DNA of 64,000 nucleotides from Caulobacter segnis (GTDB lineage Bacteria; Pseudomonadota; Alphaproteobacteria; Caulobacterales; Caulobacteraceae): NCBI RefSeq assembly GCF_029543125.1, contig NZ_JARQWW010000001.1, positions 1 to 64,000 of the forward strand, read 5' to 3'. Shown piece by piece: positions 21,816 to 30,255 of this stretch (position 1 is its first letter; each line of letters starts with the position of its first letter). The notes under the pieces were generated by a model. It saw only the letters and a program-made list of their open reading frames with translations, ran no database searches and was not told where the DNA came from. The position numbers and the translations under genes were made by a program.

Positions 21816-22133
21816 TTATCCTGCGTTCGCGAGGGCGAGGATCTGCGTCACGCCGGTGCGCAGGACCCAGTCGACCACAAAAAAGAAGATCGAGGTCATC
21901 ACCACCATGACGAAAACCATCAGCGAGGTGATCCAGGTCTCCTTGCGGGAGGTCCAGGTGATCTTCTTCGCCTCGGCCATGACCTGTTCAAAGAACTTGG
22001 TCGGGCTGACCCGCTTCTTCGGCGCGGCTTCAGCCTTCAGCGCGGAAGCCTGACCCGCAGGGGCCATCGCCGCCGCCGTCTTGGCGGCGCGGGCTTTCAT
22101 CGCTGACGGGGTCGATCCCGGTTTCCTGGCCAT
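21816..22133 (-). CDS. secE: Preprotein translocase subunit SecE
   Basis: 105 residues from MARKPGSTPSAMKARAAK; the frame is open with an earlier ATG at 22163, so an N-terminal extension of 10 residues is possible. An Ala/Lys-rich head precedes the SecE signature SPTKFFEQVMAEAKKITWTS and a single membrane helix, LMVFVMVVMTSIFFFVVDW. It stabilises SecY in the inner-membrane translocon. It sits between tRNA-Trp and nusG, the conserved order in proteobacteria. Confidence 0.95.
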   Translation of the reverse strand: MARKPGSTPSAMKARAAKTAAAMAPAGQASALKAEAAPKKRVSPTKFFEQVMAEAKKITWTSRKETWITSLMVFVMVVMTSIFFFVVDWVLRTGVTQILALANAG

Positions 22134-22206
22134 TAGCGGCTCGCGACCTTCTAAAACTGACATGACCGGCTGCGCGCGGGGCGTAGCCGGCTTTTCATAT
22201 AGGTAG

Positions 22207-22282
22207 TGGCAGGAGTGGAGGGACTCGAACCCCCGGCCCTCGGTTTTGGAGACCGATGCTCTACCAGCTGAGCTACACTCCT
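22207..22282 (-). tRNA. tRNA-Trp (CCA anticodon)
   Basis: The minus strand reads AGGAGTG...CACTCCT with a CCA 3' end encoded at 22209-22207. The D arm TAGCTCAGCTGGTAGAGCA, anticodon loop TCTCCAAA and T loop GGTTCGAGTCC are all recognisable, and the anticodon is CCA. It precedes secE-nusG, its conserved position in bacteria. Confidence 0.97.
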
Positions 22283-22506
22283 AGACGTCGGCTTTCGCCG
22301 CAGTCCTCCGGGCAATGAACAGCGCGCCGGGAAGCGGTTGGGCCTTCCGGCGCGCTCGGCTCATGCGCCGGAGCCGGCTCGTTTAGCAGCGACATCGACG
22401 GGGAGCAAGGGGATCGGACAGCCCCTGAGGCGAGATCACATCATGGATCGAAGCGCCGCGCAGCGGCGTTTTCCGGCCAGTTCCTGCAAAAGAGAGGAAA
22501 GACGCC

Positions 22507-22686
22507 ATGGATCAAGCCGCTTCCAGCGCCGGCCGCCCGTCCAATCGCGAAACCGAGAACGAGAATCTGAAGCCGGACCGCGAGGGCGAAGCGCCTCGCC
22601 CCGCCACCGAACCCGAGGGGTCGGAGTCCAGTCAAAAGACCGACAAGACCGCCACCGATCCGGGCTCGGGCGAGGCCAGGACCTGA
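22507..22686 (+). CDS. Small disordered hydrophilic protein (59 aa)
   Basis: ATG at 22507, preceded by GAGAGGAAAGACGCC (a good ribosome-binding site), to TGA at 22686. The product begins MDQAASSAGRPSNRETENEN and is almost free of hydrophobic residues (rich in E, S, P, T, R, G), so it is probably disordered. No family recognised. Similar short charged proteins in Caulobacterales are often stress-related, but that is not shown here. It is an isolated gene; the 224-bp stretch upstream to the tRNA shows nothing else. Confidence 0.6.
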   Translation: MDQAASSAGRPSNRETENENLKPDREGEAPRPATEPEGSESSQKTDKTATDPGSGEART

Positions 22687-22737
22687 AGGAGGCCAGGGCC
22701 CGGCGCCGAAGCGTCGGGCCCGCACCTTTTCAGAAAG

Positions 22738-23139
22738 CTACTGGGCCGTCGCCGGCTCGGTCGCCGCCACCACGGTCGGGGCGGCCGCCGAGCAACGAAG
22801 GCTCAGATACTCCCACTTCACATCGGTCAGGACCTTGCCGCAGTCGGACGATTGGCCGTTGTCCATGCCGGTGACCGCGACACTGACGCCCTTCGTCGGA
22901 TCCGGAGCCGGGGAAGCCGACGTCACGTCATACATCACCCCGCCCGGACCACGCAGCGCCACGCAGGTGGCGCCGGTCGAGACGTTGGTGGCCGGCCGTG
23001 CGCAGCCGGAAACGTTGACGGACTTGCCCGCGACCGCCGCGACCTGGGTCTGGGACCCGGTTCCGGCGTTGCCGCAGGCCGACAAGGCAAGGATCGAAAA
23101 CGCGGCGACAGCCGCGCCTTTCAACAACGCTACGCGCAT
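22738..23139 (-). CDS. Predicted lipoprotein of unknown function
   Basis: 133 residues from MRVALLKGAAVAAFSILALS; ACGNAG provides a lipobox-like cysteine (LSAC) at about residue 22. The frame is open to 23211, but GGAGGG directly upstream of the ATG at 23139 and the signal peptide fix the start. The mature part has four further Cys (SGCARP, ATCVALRG, SDCGKVL, SLRCSAA) that could make two disulfides in the periplasm. No domain recognised. Convergent with the small gene at 22507. Confidence 0.7.
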   Translation of the reverse strand: MRVALLKGAAVAAFSILALSACGNAGTGSQTQVAAVAGKSVNVSGCARPATNVSTGATCVALRGPGGVMYDVTSASPAPDPTKGVSVAVTGMDNGQSSDCGKVLTDVKWEYLSLRCSAAAPTVVAATEPATAQ

Positions 23140-23399
23140 CCATCCCTCCGTATATTTTACGCTCTCTGGTGGAGCAGGGACGACTCTGCGCCTCACATCA
23201 GGAGTCGGCAACGCATATTTTGACGTTCGCCGTAAAATCCTGCGCCATTTTTGACGATGTTGAGAATTTCATTGCGTGAGAGGCGTGAGTTGACATCGCC
23301 CCCTCGCCCATCACATGACGGTGCGTCGTCCGATGGGCCGTAGACGGCGATGTTGAGACACGTGCGCCGAAAGTCCGGCGCAGAAGGACCTTTCCGGCC

Positions 23400-24233
23400 A
23401 TGACCGACACGGCTTTGCAGACCTCCCCCGCCCCGGCGCCCACGGGCGCGCATCACGTCGAGACGGTGCTGTGGGTGAAGCATTGGACCGACCGCCTGTT
23501 CAGCTTCGCCATCACGCGGCCCGCGTCCCTGCGCTTCCGTTCGGGCGAGTTCGTGATGATCGGCCTGCCGCCGCGCCCGGAGCTGGGCGAGACCAAGCCG
23601 ATCCTGCGCGCCTATTCCATCGCCTCCCCAGCCTTCGCCGAAGAGCTGGAGTTCTTCTCGATCAAGGTGCCGGACGGTCCGCTGACCTCCCGCCTGCAAC
23701 AGATCAAGGAAGGCGACCAGATTCTGCTGGGCAAGAAGCCCACCGGCACCCTGGTGCTGGACGCGGTGAAGCCGGGCAAGCGCCTGTTCCTGTTCGGCAC
23801 CGGCACGGGCCTGGCGCCGTGGCTGTCTGTGGCCCGGGACCCGGACGCCTATTCGCGCTTCGAACAGGTGATCGTCGCCCACGGCGTGCGCGAGGTCGAA
23901 GAGCTGGCCTATCGCGACTTCTTCACCAGCGAGATCCATGAAGATCCGCTGGTCGGCGACGAGGCCAAGGCCCAGCTCGTCTATTATCCCACCGTCACCC
24001 GTGAGGCGTTCGAACGTCAGGGCCGCTTCACCACCCTGGTGGAGAACGGCCAGCTGTTCCGCGACCTGGGCCTGCCCGGCGGCAAGTTCGATCCGGAGCA
24101 GGACCGCGCGATGCTCTGCGGCTCCATGGCCATGATCAAGGACCTGGCCGCCCTGCTGGAGAGCCACGGGATGAAGGAAGGCTCCAACGCCGAGCCGGGG
24201 GACTATGTCCTCGAACGCGCCTTCGTCGGCTGA
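23400..24233 (+). CDS. fpr: Ferredoxin-NADP reductase
   Basis: 277 residues. An FAD-binding barrel contains LRAYSIASP (the RxYS motif) near residue 68, and the NADP-binding part has LFLFGTGTGLAPWLSVARDP. It ends DYVLERAFVG, the pattern of the bacterial Fpr subfamily in which the C-terminal residue stacks on FAD. It moves electrons between NADPH and ferredoxin/flavodoxin, often in oxidative stress and Fe-S supply. The 260-bp upstream region has two copies of CGATGTTGAGA (23255-23265, 23348-23358), possible operator sites. Its 3' end overlaps moeA by 29 bp. Confidence 0.93.
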   Translation: MTDTALQTSPAPAPTGAHHVETVLWVKHWTDRLFSFAITRPASLRFRSGEFVMIGLPPRPELGETKPILRAYSIASPAFAEELEFFSIKVPDGPLTSRLQQIKEGDQILLGKKPTGTLVLDAVKPGKRLFLFGTGTGLAPWLSVARDPDAYSRFEQVIVAHGVREVEELAYRDFFTSEIHEDPLVGDEAKAQLVYYPTVTREAFERQGRFTTLVENGQLFRDLGLPGGKFDPEQDRAMLCGSMAMIKDLAALLESHGMKEGSNAEPGDYVLERAFVG

Positions 24234-25467
24234 CATCCGGAACCTGACCGTCGAGGACGCGCGCCGCCGCATGCTGGCGCGCGCCGGCTTCCTCGGCGCG
24301 GAGACCGTCCCGCTGCATGACGCCGCCGGCCGCGTGCTGGCGGAGGATGTGACGGCGGTCCGTGATCAGCCCCCCTTCGACGCCTCAGCCATGGATGGCT
24401 GGGCGGTGCGCGCCGCCGACCTGGGCGGCCCGCCTCTGAAGATCGTCGGCGAAAGCGCCGCCGGACATGGCTATGCCGAAACACTCCAAGTTGGCGAGAC
24501 CGTCCGCATCTTCACCGGGGCGCCCGTGCCCGCCGGCGCCGACCGCGTGGTGATCCAGGAAGAGGCGGTCCGCGACGGCGACCTGCTGACGCCGAACGCC
24601 GGCTCCAACGCCCCAGCTTATGTCCGCCCGCGCGGCGGCGACTTTCGGGGGGGCGATGTGCTGCTGCACAGCAGCCAAGCCCTGACACCCTGGCGGCTGG
24701 CTCTCGCCGCCGCCGCGGGCCGCGACGCCCTGGCCGTCGCCCGCCGCCCGCGCATCGCCATCCTGACCGGCGGCGACGAGGTGGTCGCTCCCGGCGGCTC
24801 GCCCGGCCCTTGGCAAATATTCGACTCCGGCTCCGCCGGCCTGCTCGCCCTCGCCCGCCAATGGGGCGCGGCGGCGCGCGCCTATCCCCTCATCGGCGAC
24901 GACGAAGACGCCATTGTCTCCCAAGTCTCCGAAATCGCCGCTCCAGTCTCTGCTTCAGTCTCCGAATTTTACGCCGATATCATCGTCCTTATGGGCGGCG
25001 CCTCGGTGGGTGATCATGACCTGGCCAAGCCCGCCCTCGCCCGTCTCGGATTGCGCCTGGATGTGGAGACGGTGAAGGTCCGCCCCGGCAAGCCCACCTG
25101 GTTCGGCAAGCTGGCCGACGGCCGCCTCGTGCTCGGCCTGCCCGGCAATCCCGCCTCGGCCTTCGTCTGCGCCGAGCTGTTCCTGCGCCCGCTGATAGAG
25201 GCCATGCTGGGCGCGGCGCCCGGCCCGGTCATGGAGGCCGCGACCCTCGCGGCGCCCCTGCCCGCCAACGGCCCGCGCGAGCACTGGATGCGCGCCCGGC
25301 TCGAAACGGACGAGGACGGAGCCTCGCGTGTCCGCGCCTTCCCCGATCAGGAATCCTCGCTGGTCACGGTCTTCGCCCAAGCCGACGCCCTGCTGGTGCG
25401 CCCCGCCGGAGCCCCCGCCGCCGAGGCCGGCGAGGTCGTCTCCGTGCTCCGTCTCGGGCGCATGTAA
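24205..25467 (+). CDS. moeA: Molybdopterin molybdenumtransferase MoeA
   Basis: 420 residues. It contains PPFDASAMDGWAV (the MoeA N-terminal signature, about residue 53-66), FDSGSAGLLALARQWG and the active-site loop GGASVGDHD. GLPGNPASAFVCAEL follows, and a C-terminal beta domain completes the fold. The enzyme inserts molybdate into adenylylated molybdopterin. The start at 24205 lies inside fpr (29-bp overlap), suggesting translational coupling; no other Mo-cofactor gene is in the window. The stop codon falls inside an 18-bp palindrome. Confidence 0.94.
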   Translation: MSSNAPSSADIRNLTVEDARRRMLARAGFLGAETVPLHDAAGRVLAEDVTAVRDQPPFDASAMDGWAVRAADLGGPPLKIVGESAAGHGYAETLQVGETVRIFTGAPVPAGADRVVIQEEAVRDGDLLTPNAGSNAPAYVRPRGGDFRGGDVLLHSSQALTPWRLALAAAAGRDALAVARRPRIAILTGGDEVVAPGGSPGPWQIFDSGSAGLLALARQWGAAARAYPLIGDDEDAIVSQVSEIAAPVSASVSEFYADIIVLMGGASVGDHDLAKPALARLGLRLDVETVKVRPGKPTWFGKLADGRLVLGLPGNPASAFVCAELFLRPLIEAMLGAAPGPVMEAATLAAPLPANGPREHWMRARLETDEDGASRVRAFPDQESSLVTVFAQADALLVRPAGAPAAEAGEVVSVLRLGRM

Positions 25468-25481
25468 AGTAAATACTTTAC
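25464..25481. promoter_or_regulatory. 18-bp AT-rich palindrome at the moeA stop codon
   Basis: GTAAAGTA-AA-TACTTTAC is a perfect inverted repeat in otherwise very GC-rich DNA and lies 90 bp upstream of the next gene. It has the size and symmetry of a dimeric repressor operator. No specific regulator can be named. Confidence 0.45.
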
Positions 25482-25571
25482 ACAATAACGAGACGCCGCA
25501 AAAATCGCATGCTAAGCCTTGCTCCGAGTCCGCGAGCCGCGGACGGGACGGCAAGGTTTCAGGAGCACGGC

Positions 25572-27437
25572 GTGGGTCGAGCGGGCAAGTTCGCAGTTCA
25601 TGTCATGCTGGCCTTCCTGGCCGCCTTCGTCTCCTGCGCCATCTGCGTCGGCGGGACCTGGCCGGTGCCGGCCATCTTCGCCTCCGCCCTGGCCTTCGCC
25701 GCCTGCGCCGCCGTCGTCGAGATCGTCATCCAGATCGAGCGCGCGCCCTGGCGATTCGTCGCCCTGGGCGACATCCTGCGCCTGGCGCGCTCGTCCGCCC
25801 TGGCCATGAGCCTGTTCACCTTCGTGGTGTGGGCGACCCCTGTCGGCCTGCCCGGCGGCTGGCGCTCCGCCCTGCTGACCCTGATGGTCTATCCCGGCTT
25901 CCTGGCCGGCCTGCGCATCATCCGCCGCGCCATGCATGAGGGCTCGCTGGTGGAGGTGTTCATCGGCGGCCACATCGCCACCCGCTCGCCTCTGCTGATC
26001 GTCGGCGACACGCACGAGGCCGACGCCTTCCTGCGCGCGCCCACCACCGCGCTGGGCCAGACCTACGCGGCCATCGGCGTGATCTCGCCCTCACCCCGCG
26101 AAGTGGGCGAGGAGTTCCGCGGCGTCTGCGTCCTGGGTGACATCAGCCAGTTCGACGAGGTGCTGCAGCGCCTGCGTGAAAGCAACATCGGCCCGTCCGC
26201 GATCCTGTTCCTGTCGCACCCGGCCAGCCTGCCGGGCCTCGGCCCCGAGCGCCTGGGCCGCCTGAAGAGCGAGGGCGTCCGCCTGCTGCGCCATCCGGGC
26301 GGGGTGGTCGAACTGGCCAAGGGCCCGTCCGTGGCCGGCCTGCGCGAGATCAGCCTGGAAGAGCTGCTGGCCCGCACGCCCGTGCAACTGGACATGAGCG
26401 CCGCCCGCGAACTGGTCGCCGGCAAGCGCGTGCTGGTCACCGGCGCCGGCGGCTCCATCGGCTCAGAGATCTGCCGCCAGGTGGCGGGCTGCGAGCCGGC
26501 CAGCCTGACCATGCTGGACGCCTCGGAAGGCGCCCTCTTCCAGATCGGCCGCGAGATCGCCGAGGCCTGGCCCGACCTGCCCCAGCACGAAGTGCTTTGC
26601 GACATCCGCGACCGCGCCCGCCTGTCGTCCTGGTTCGCCGACAAGCAGCCGCAGATCATCTTCCACGCCGCCGCGCTGAAGCACGTGCCGCTGGTGGAGT
26701 CCCACCCCTGCGAGGGCGTGCTGACCAACGTGTTCGGCACCCGCAACGTGGTGGAGGCCGCCCGCGGCGTCGAGGCGGCGCACATGGTGATGATCTCCAC
26801 CGACAAGGCGGTCGATCCGTCCAGCGTCATGGGCGCCACCAAGCGCATGGCCGAAACCCTGGTCCGCACCAGCGCCGGCCCCACGCGGTTCAGCGTCGTG
26901 CGCTTCGGCAACGTGCTCGGCTCCGCAGGCTCGGTGGCCACGGTGTTCCAGAACCAGATCGAGAAGGGCGGCCCCATCACGATCACCGACTTCGAGGTCG
27001 AGCGCTACTTCATGACCATCCCGGAAGCGGTGAAGCTGGTCTTGCGCGCCGCCGCCCTGTCGGCCGCCGAGGCGGAGCCGGAATCCGGCGTCCTGACCCT
27101 GGAGATGGGCGAGCCGGTGAAGATCGTCGATCTCGCCCGCCGCATGATCGAACTGAACGGCCTGGTCCCCGACAAGGACATCGAAATCCGCGAGATCGGC
27201 CTGCGCCCCGGCGAGAAGATCAGCGAAGAGCTGGTCGATATCGGCGAGGCCGCCCGCGCCCGCGCGCCGGGCATTCTGGAAGCCGTTCCGGGCGCGCCGC
27301 TCGTGCCCCTGGCCGAAACCGACCTCGCCGCCCTTGAGGCCCAGGCGCGTCAGGGCGACGCCGGCGCCGTGCGCGCCACCCTGTTCCGCATCGTCGAGCA
27401 GACCCGCCAGCTGACCGCCGCACGCCGCGCGGGCTAG
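25572..27437 (+). CDS. Membrane-bound nucleotide-sugar 4,6-dehydratase (CapD/FlaA1-like)
   Basis: 621 residues from GTG at 25572, which has AGGAG 7 bases upstream (an ATG at 25509 without a site is less likely). Four hydrophobic segments fill about residues 1-115. A degenerate nucleotide-binding region follows, then the extended-SDR dehydratase domain from about 290: GAGGSIGSE for NAD(P), HAAALKHVPLVE, and the catalytic segment STDKAVDPSSVMGATK near 409-424. Family members convert UDP-GlcNAc or similar sugars to 4-keto-6-deoxy intermediates for polysaccharide or flagellin glycans. No other polysaccharide genes adjoin it. The stop codon overlaps that of the convergent phospholipase D gene. Confidence 0.9.
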   Translation: MGRAGKFAVHVMLAFLAAFVSCAICVGGTWPVPAIFASALAFAACAAVVEIVIQIERAPWRFVALGDILRLARSSALAMSLFTFVVWATPVGLPGGWRSALLTLMVYPGFLAGLRIIRRAMHEGSLVEVFIGGHIATRSPLLIVGDTHEADAFLRAPTTALGQTYAAIGVISPSPREVGEEFRGVCVLGDISQFDEVLQRLRESNIGPSAILFLSHPASLPGLGPERLGRLKSEGVRLLRHPGGVVELAKGPSVAGLREISLEELLARTPVQLDMSAARELVAGKRVLVTGAGGSIGSEICRQVAGCEPASLTMLDASEGALFQIGREIAEAWPDLPQHEVLCDIRDRARLSSWFADKQPQIIFHAAALKHVPLVESHPCEGVLTNVFGTRNVVEAARGVEAAHMVMISTDKAVDPSSVMGATKRMAETLVRTSAGPTRFSVVRFGNVLGSAGSVATVFQNQIEKGGPITITDFEVERYFMTIPEAVKLVLRAAALSAAEAEPESGVLTLEMGEPVKIVDLARRMIELNGLVPDKDIEIREIGLRPGEKISEELVDIGEAARARAPGILEAVPGAPLVPLAETDLAALEAQARQGDAGAVRATLFRIVEQTRQLTAARRAG

Positions 27438-28942
27438 CAGTCCTCCCGTCCCTCCATCACGCAGGGCAGCAGCACCGCCAGGTCCTGCTTCAGGCGCTTG
27501 CGGCGGTTCCAGGGGTTCCAGGCGTCCTTTGTGGTGGTCGGATCGCCCAGGTGCCATTTGGCGATGAAACGGGCGAAGGGGCCCGGCTTGCGAGCCTCGG
27601 CGTGAGGCAGCCGGCGCGGCTCACGGTCCAGGGCGTTGATGGCCGCGGCCAGACCGCCGAAGGACGCCATGGCCGCCCCCACCTCATCGCTGCGACGCTC
27701 CATATAGTGGCCGACCAGGCGCGAGCGGAACGCGCGGATGGCGGCGCGCATCGCCTCGCCTTCCGGCCCATGCTCGGCCTCCAGCGCCACGTCCAGCTCG
27801 CTGTCGAGACCGGTGGAGCGGTTGTTCAGATTGGCCGATCCGATCCGCAGGAAGGTGTCGTCGATGATCGCCACCTTGGAATGGACGATCACCGCGTTCC
27901 CGCCGGGCGTCAGGGGCGTGTAGGCCGAGAAGCGCCCCTGAACATCCGCCGAGCGCAGACGGTGGATCGCCGCTGAACGGGCGCTGTCCATGGTGATCTG
28001 GTCGAAATAGCTGGGGCTGTGCGCCGGTCCGATGGCGACGATCTCCGGGCCGTCCGCCTCCAGCAACCGCTCCACCAGCGCCTCAACGATCAGGGGCGAG
28101 GTCAGGTACTGGTTCTCCAGGACGATCAGCTGCTTGGCCGCCGCGATGGCGTCCAGATGCAGACGCAGGCATTCCCAATGCCCCTTCTGCCCCTTCCAGT
28201 CCGAAACCGTGCGGGCCAGGGCCACCTCCTGGCGGCGGGCGTGGATGGCGACGCTGTCGGGCCAAATCATCTCCCGCGCAGGCGGCAGGGGCGTCAGCGG
28301 CTCGCCGGTGGCCGTGCGCCAGCGCTGCACGAACAGCTCGCTCAGGGCCTGGCCCACCGGCCCCTCCATCATCATCGACACCTCGTGCCGCGCCGGATAG
28401 CGGCGGCCGTTGGGCAACCGGCGGCGTGGATCGTGGTCGTCGTGGTGACAGGTGTCCCAGCGGTCCGGCCCCATGTCGCCGCCGCTGATGAAGGCCAGAC
28501 GACCGTCGATGATCACCGCCTTCTGGTGATGGCAGGCGCTCATGGGCAGGCTGTGGTCGAGGCGGAACTTGACGCGGGAATCCGCGAAATAGGCCTGGGC
28601 CCGTTGCGGCGCGAACCATTGGGACGCAGCGATGGGCGGCGGCATGTCCCAGGCCAGGATGCGCACATCGAGCGCCGGGTTCAGCGCCGCCATCCGGCGC
28701 AGCAACAGACCCAGACGGTCGGCGTGCTCCGGGCTTTTGCTGACCGGCGAGCGATCAGGAGTCAGACGGGTGAGCGGATCGAAGGTCCAGGCCAGGATCC
28801 AGATGGAGGACTTGGCCTTGAGCAGCGACGCTTTGAGGGCGGCGAAATAGTCGGCGCTGTCGATGAGGAAGGCGATCCGCTCGGCCTTCTCCTGTCGCCA
28901 GCAATTCACGCCGGGACGGATGACTTCCGTCGCCTCAGCCAT
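27434..28942 (-). CDS. Phospholipase D-family protein (cardiolipin synthase-like)
   Basis: 502 residues from MAEATEVIRPGVNCWRQEKA; GAGGGGCGC before ATG 28942 supports this start over ATG 28975. Two HKD motifs are present: HHQKAVIIDGRLAFISGGD near residue 137 and HSKVAIIDDTFLRIGSANLN near 353. The region between them fits the PLDc_2 fold. No membrane helices at the N-terminus, unlike classic cardiolipin synthases, so it may be a soluble or peripheral phosphatidyltransferase or phospholipase. Its stop overlaps the stop of the convergent dehydratase gene (27434-27437). Confidence 0.88.
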   Translation of the reverse strand: MAEATEVIRPGVNCWRQEKAERIAFLIDSADYFAALKASLLKAKSSIWILAWTFDPLTRLTPDRSPVSKSPEHADRLGLLLRRMAALNPALDVRILAWDMPPPIAASQWFAPQRAQAYFADSRVKFRLDHSLPMSACHHQKAVIIDGRLAFISGGDMGPDRWDTCHHDDHDPRRRLPNGRRYPARHEVSMMMEGPVGQALSELFVQRWRTATGEPLTPLPPAREMIWPDSVAIHARRQEVALARTVSDWKGQKGHWECLRLHLDAIAAAKQLIVLENQYLTSPLIVEALVERLLEADGPEIVAIGPAHSPSYFDQITMDSARSAAIHRLRSADVQGRFSAYTPLTPGGNAVIVHSKVAIIDDTFLRIGSANLNNRSTGLDSELDVALEAEHGPEGEAMRAAIRAFRSRLVGHYMERRSDEVGAAMASFGGLAAAINALDREPRRLPHAEARKPGPFARFIAKWHLGDPTTTKDAWNPWNRRKRLKQDLAVLLPCVMEGREDC

Positions 28943-29021
28943 GCGCCCCTCATCGAGAGTCCCGACATCCCACATGGACCGGGAACGCGCGAACCCGCCC
29001 TACGGCTCCGCTAGATGTTGA

Positions 29022-29366
29022 TCAGCCCGAAATCGCCGAAGCGTCGCGCTCGCCCGTGCGGATTCGCAGGGCCTGCTCCAGGTCGATGACGAAGATTTTG
29101 CCGTCGCCGATCTTGCCGCTGTTGGAGGCGGTGACGATGGCGTCGCTCACCCCGGCCACGAGATCGTCGGAGACCGCGATCTCCAGCTTCACCTTGGGCA
29201 GCAGCTTCACTTCGTACTCGGCGCCCCGATAGATTTCCGTCTTGCCCTTCTGCCGGCCGTAGCCGCGCACCTCGGTGACGGTCAGGCCCGAAGCCCCGGC
29301 TTCCGTGACGGCGTCCAGCACCGCGTCGAGCCGGCTGGGTTTGATGATCGCGACGATCATTTTCAT
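29022..29366 (-). CDS. Nitrogen regulatory protein PII
   Basis: 114 residues. It begins MKMIVAIIKPSRLDAVLDAV. The T-loop has the uridylylation site Tyr51 in GKTEIYRGAEYEVKLLP, and the nucleotide-binding GKIGDGKIFVIDLEQ is intact. PII senses ATP/ADP, 2-oxoglutarate and glutamine and controls targets such as GlnE, NtrB or AmtB. Neither amtB nor glnA is next to it, so GlnB and GlnK cannot be separated by context, and the sequence differs somewhat from both (EVKLLPKVKLEIAVSDDLVA). It sits alone between the PLD gene and a methyltransferase. Confidence 0.92.
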   Translation of the reverse strand: MKMIVAIIKPSRLDAVLDAVTEAGASGLTVTEVRGYGRQKGKTEIYRGAEYEVKLLPKVKLEIAVSDDLVAGVSDAIVTASNSGKIGDGKIFVIDLEQALRIRTGERDASAISG

Positions 29367-29404
29367 GCGGGGTCTCCGAGCAAATCGAGCAACCTAAGCT
29401 AGGC

Positions 29405-30172
29405 CTAAACCCCTGGCGTTTCCAAGCGATCCGAATATCTTGCGGGCGGAAGTCCCGCCGGCGCCGGCTGCAGGGCGCCGGGAACCAACACATGAGCCCT
29501 GGCGCGCACGCCGCGCGGCTTCACGGCGAAGGTCTGCTTCACAGCCTCCATCAGGATGATGCCCGCGAATCCCGGCCAAAGACGCGCGCCGGCCTGCTCG
29601 AATCCTTCAGCCCAGCGGGCGAAGGCGGTCATGGGCGGCACGTACAGGGCGCGGGTGTAGCCGGTGGGCTCCAGTTCCGCCTCGCGCAACAGGCTTTCAA
29701 GCTGCAGGCGGGTGAAAGGGCGGCCGTGGCCAAAGGGCGTGCCCTCCGCATTGGCCCAGGCGCCGTTGCGCGCGGCGACCGCGACGATCACCCGGCCTGT
29801 CGGGGCGGTGACGCGGCCGATCTCGCACAGGACCTCCAGCGGATCGACGCTCTCCTCCAAGGCATGAACGGCCAGCACCCGGTCGAACATGGCGTTGCGG
29901 AAGGGCAGGTCGCCGTCCTCCACCAGCACCGAGCGGTTCCGTCCCTGGCGGGGCCAGACCTCGACCCCCTGGGCCGCCGGCATGGCCGCCACCACACGGC
30001 GCGGGCGATGATCGAGATACTGCAGGAACGGCGTCGGATAACCGACGCCCAGCACATCCAGGCCCGCGGCGTCGCCCCAGGCCTCGCTGACCTTGCGGGT
30101 CAGCATTTCGCGCGCGGCCTTGCCTAAAGGCGAGCCGTAGAAAGCGCGGAGTTCGAGCACATCGCGGCGCAT
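29405..30172 (-). CDS. SAM-dependent methyltransferase (type 11)
   Basis: 255 residues. LDVLGVGYPTPFLQYL is a variant motif I, and PFRNAMFDRVLAVHALEESV matches the post-I/motif IV region of Methyltransf_11. IGRVTAPTGRVIVAVAARNG follows. It is divergent from gloB, an arrangement seen in several alphaproteobacteria, suggesting a shared regulatory region, but the methyl acceptor is unknown. The C-terminal tail is basic (KPRGVRARAHVLVPGAL). Confidence 0.85.
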   Translation of the reverse strand: MRRDVLELRAFYGSPLGKAAREMLTRKVSEAWGDAAGLDVLGVGYPTPFLQYLDHRPRRVVAAMPAAQGVEVWPRQGRNRSVLVEDGDLPFRNAMFDRVLAVHALEESVDPLEVLCEIGRVTAPTGRVIVAVAARNGAWANAEGTPFGHGRPFTRLQLESLLREAELEPTGYTRALYVPPMTAFARWAEGFEQAGARLWPGFAGIILMEAVKQTFAVKPRGVRARAHVLVPGALQPAPAGLPPARYSDRLETPGV

Positions 30173-30255
30173 GGACGTTCTATAGCGGAGTCGTGGGCTT
30201 TAGGCTTACGTGCATTGGGCCGGCGCGCAAATCGCCATAGATCGTGAGCAACCTC

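Noticed and set aside
25464-25481. LexA SOS box at the moeA end
   Set aside because: The alphaproteobacterial SOS box is GTTC-N7-GTTC, which is a direct repeat and does not match this palindrome.
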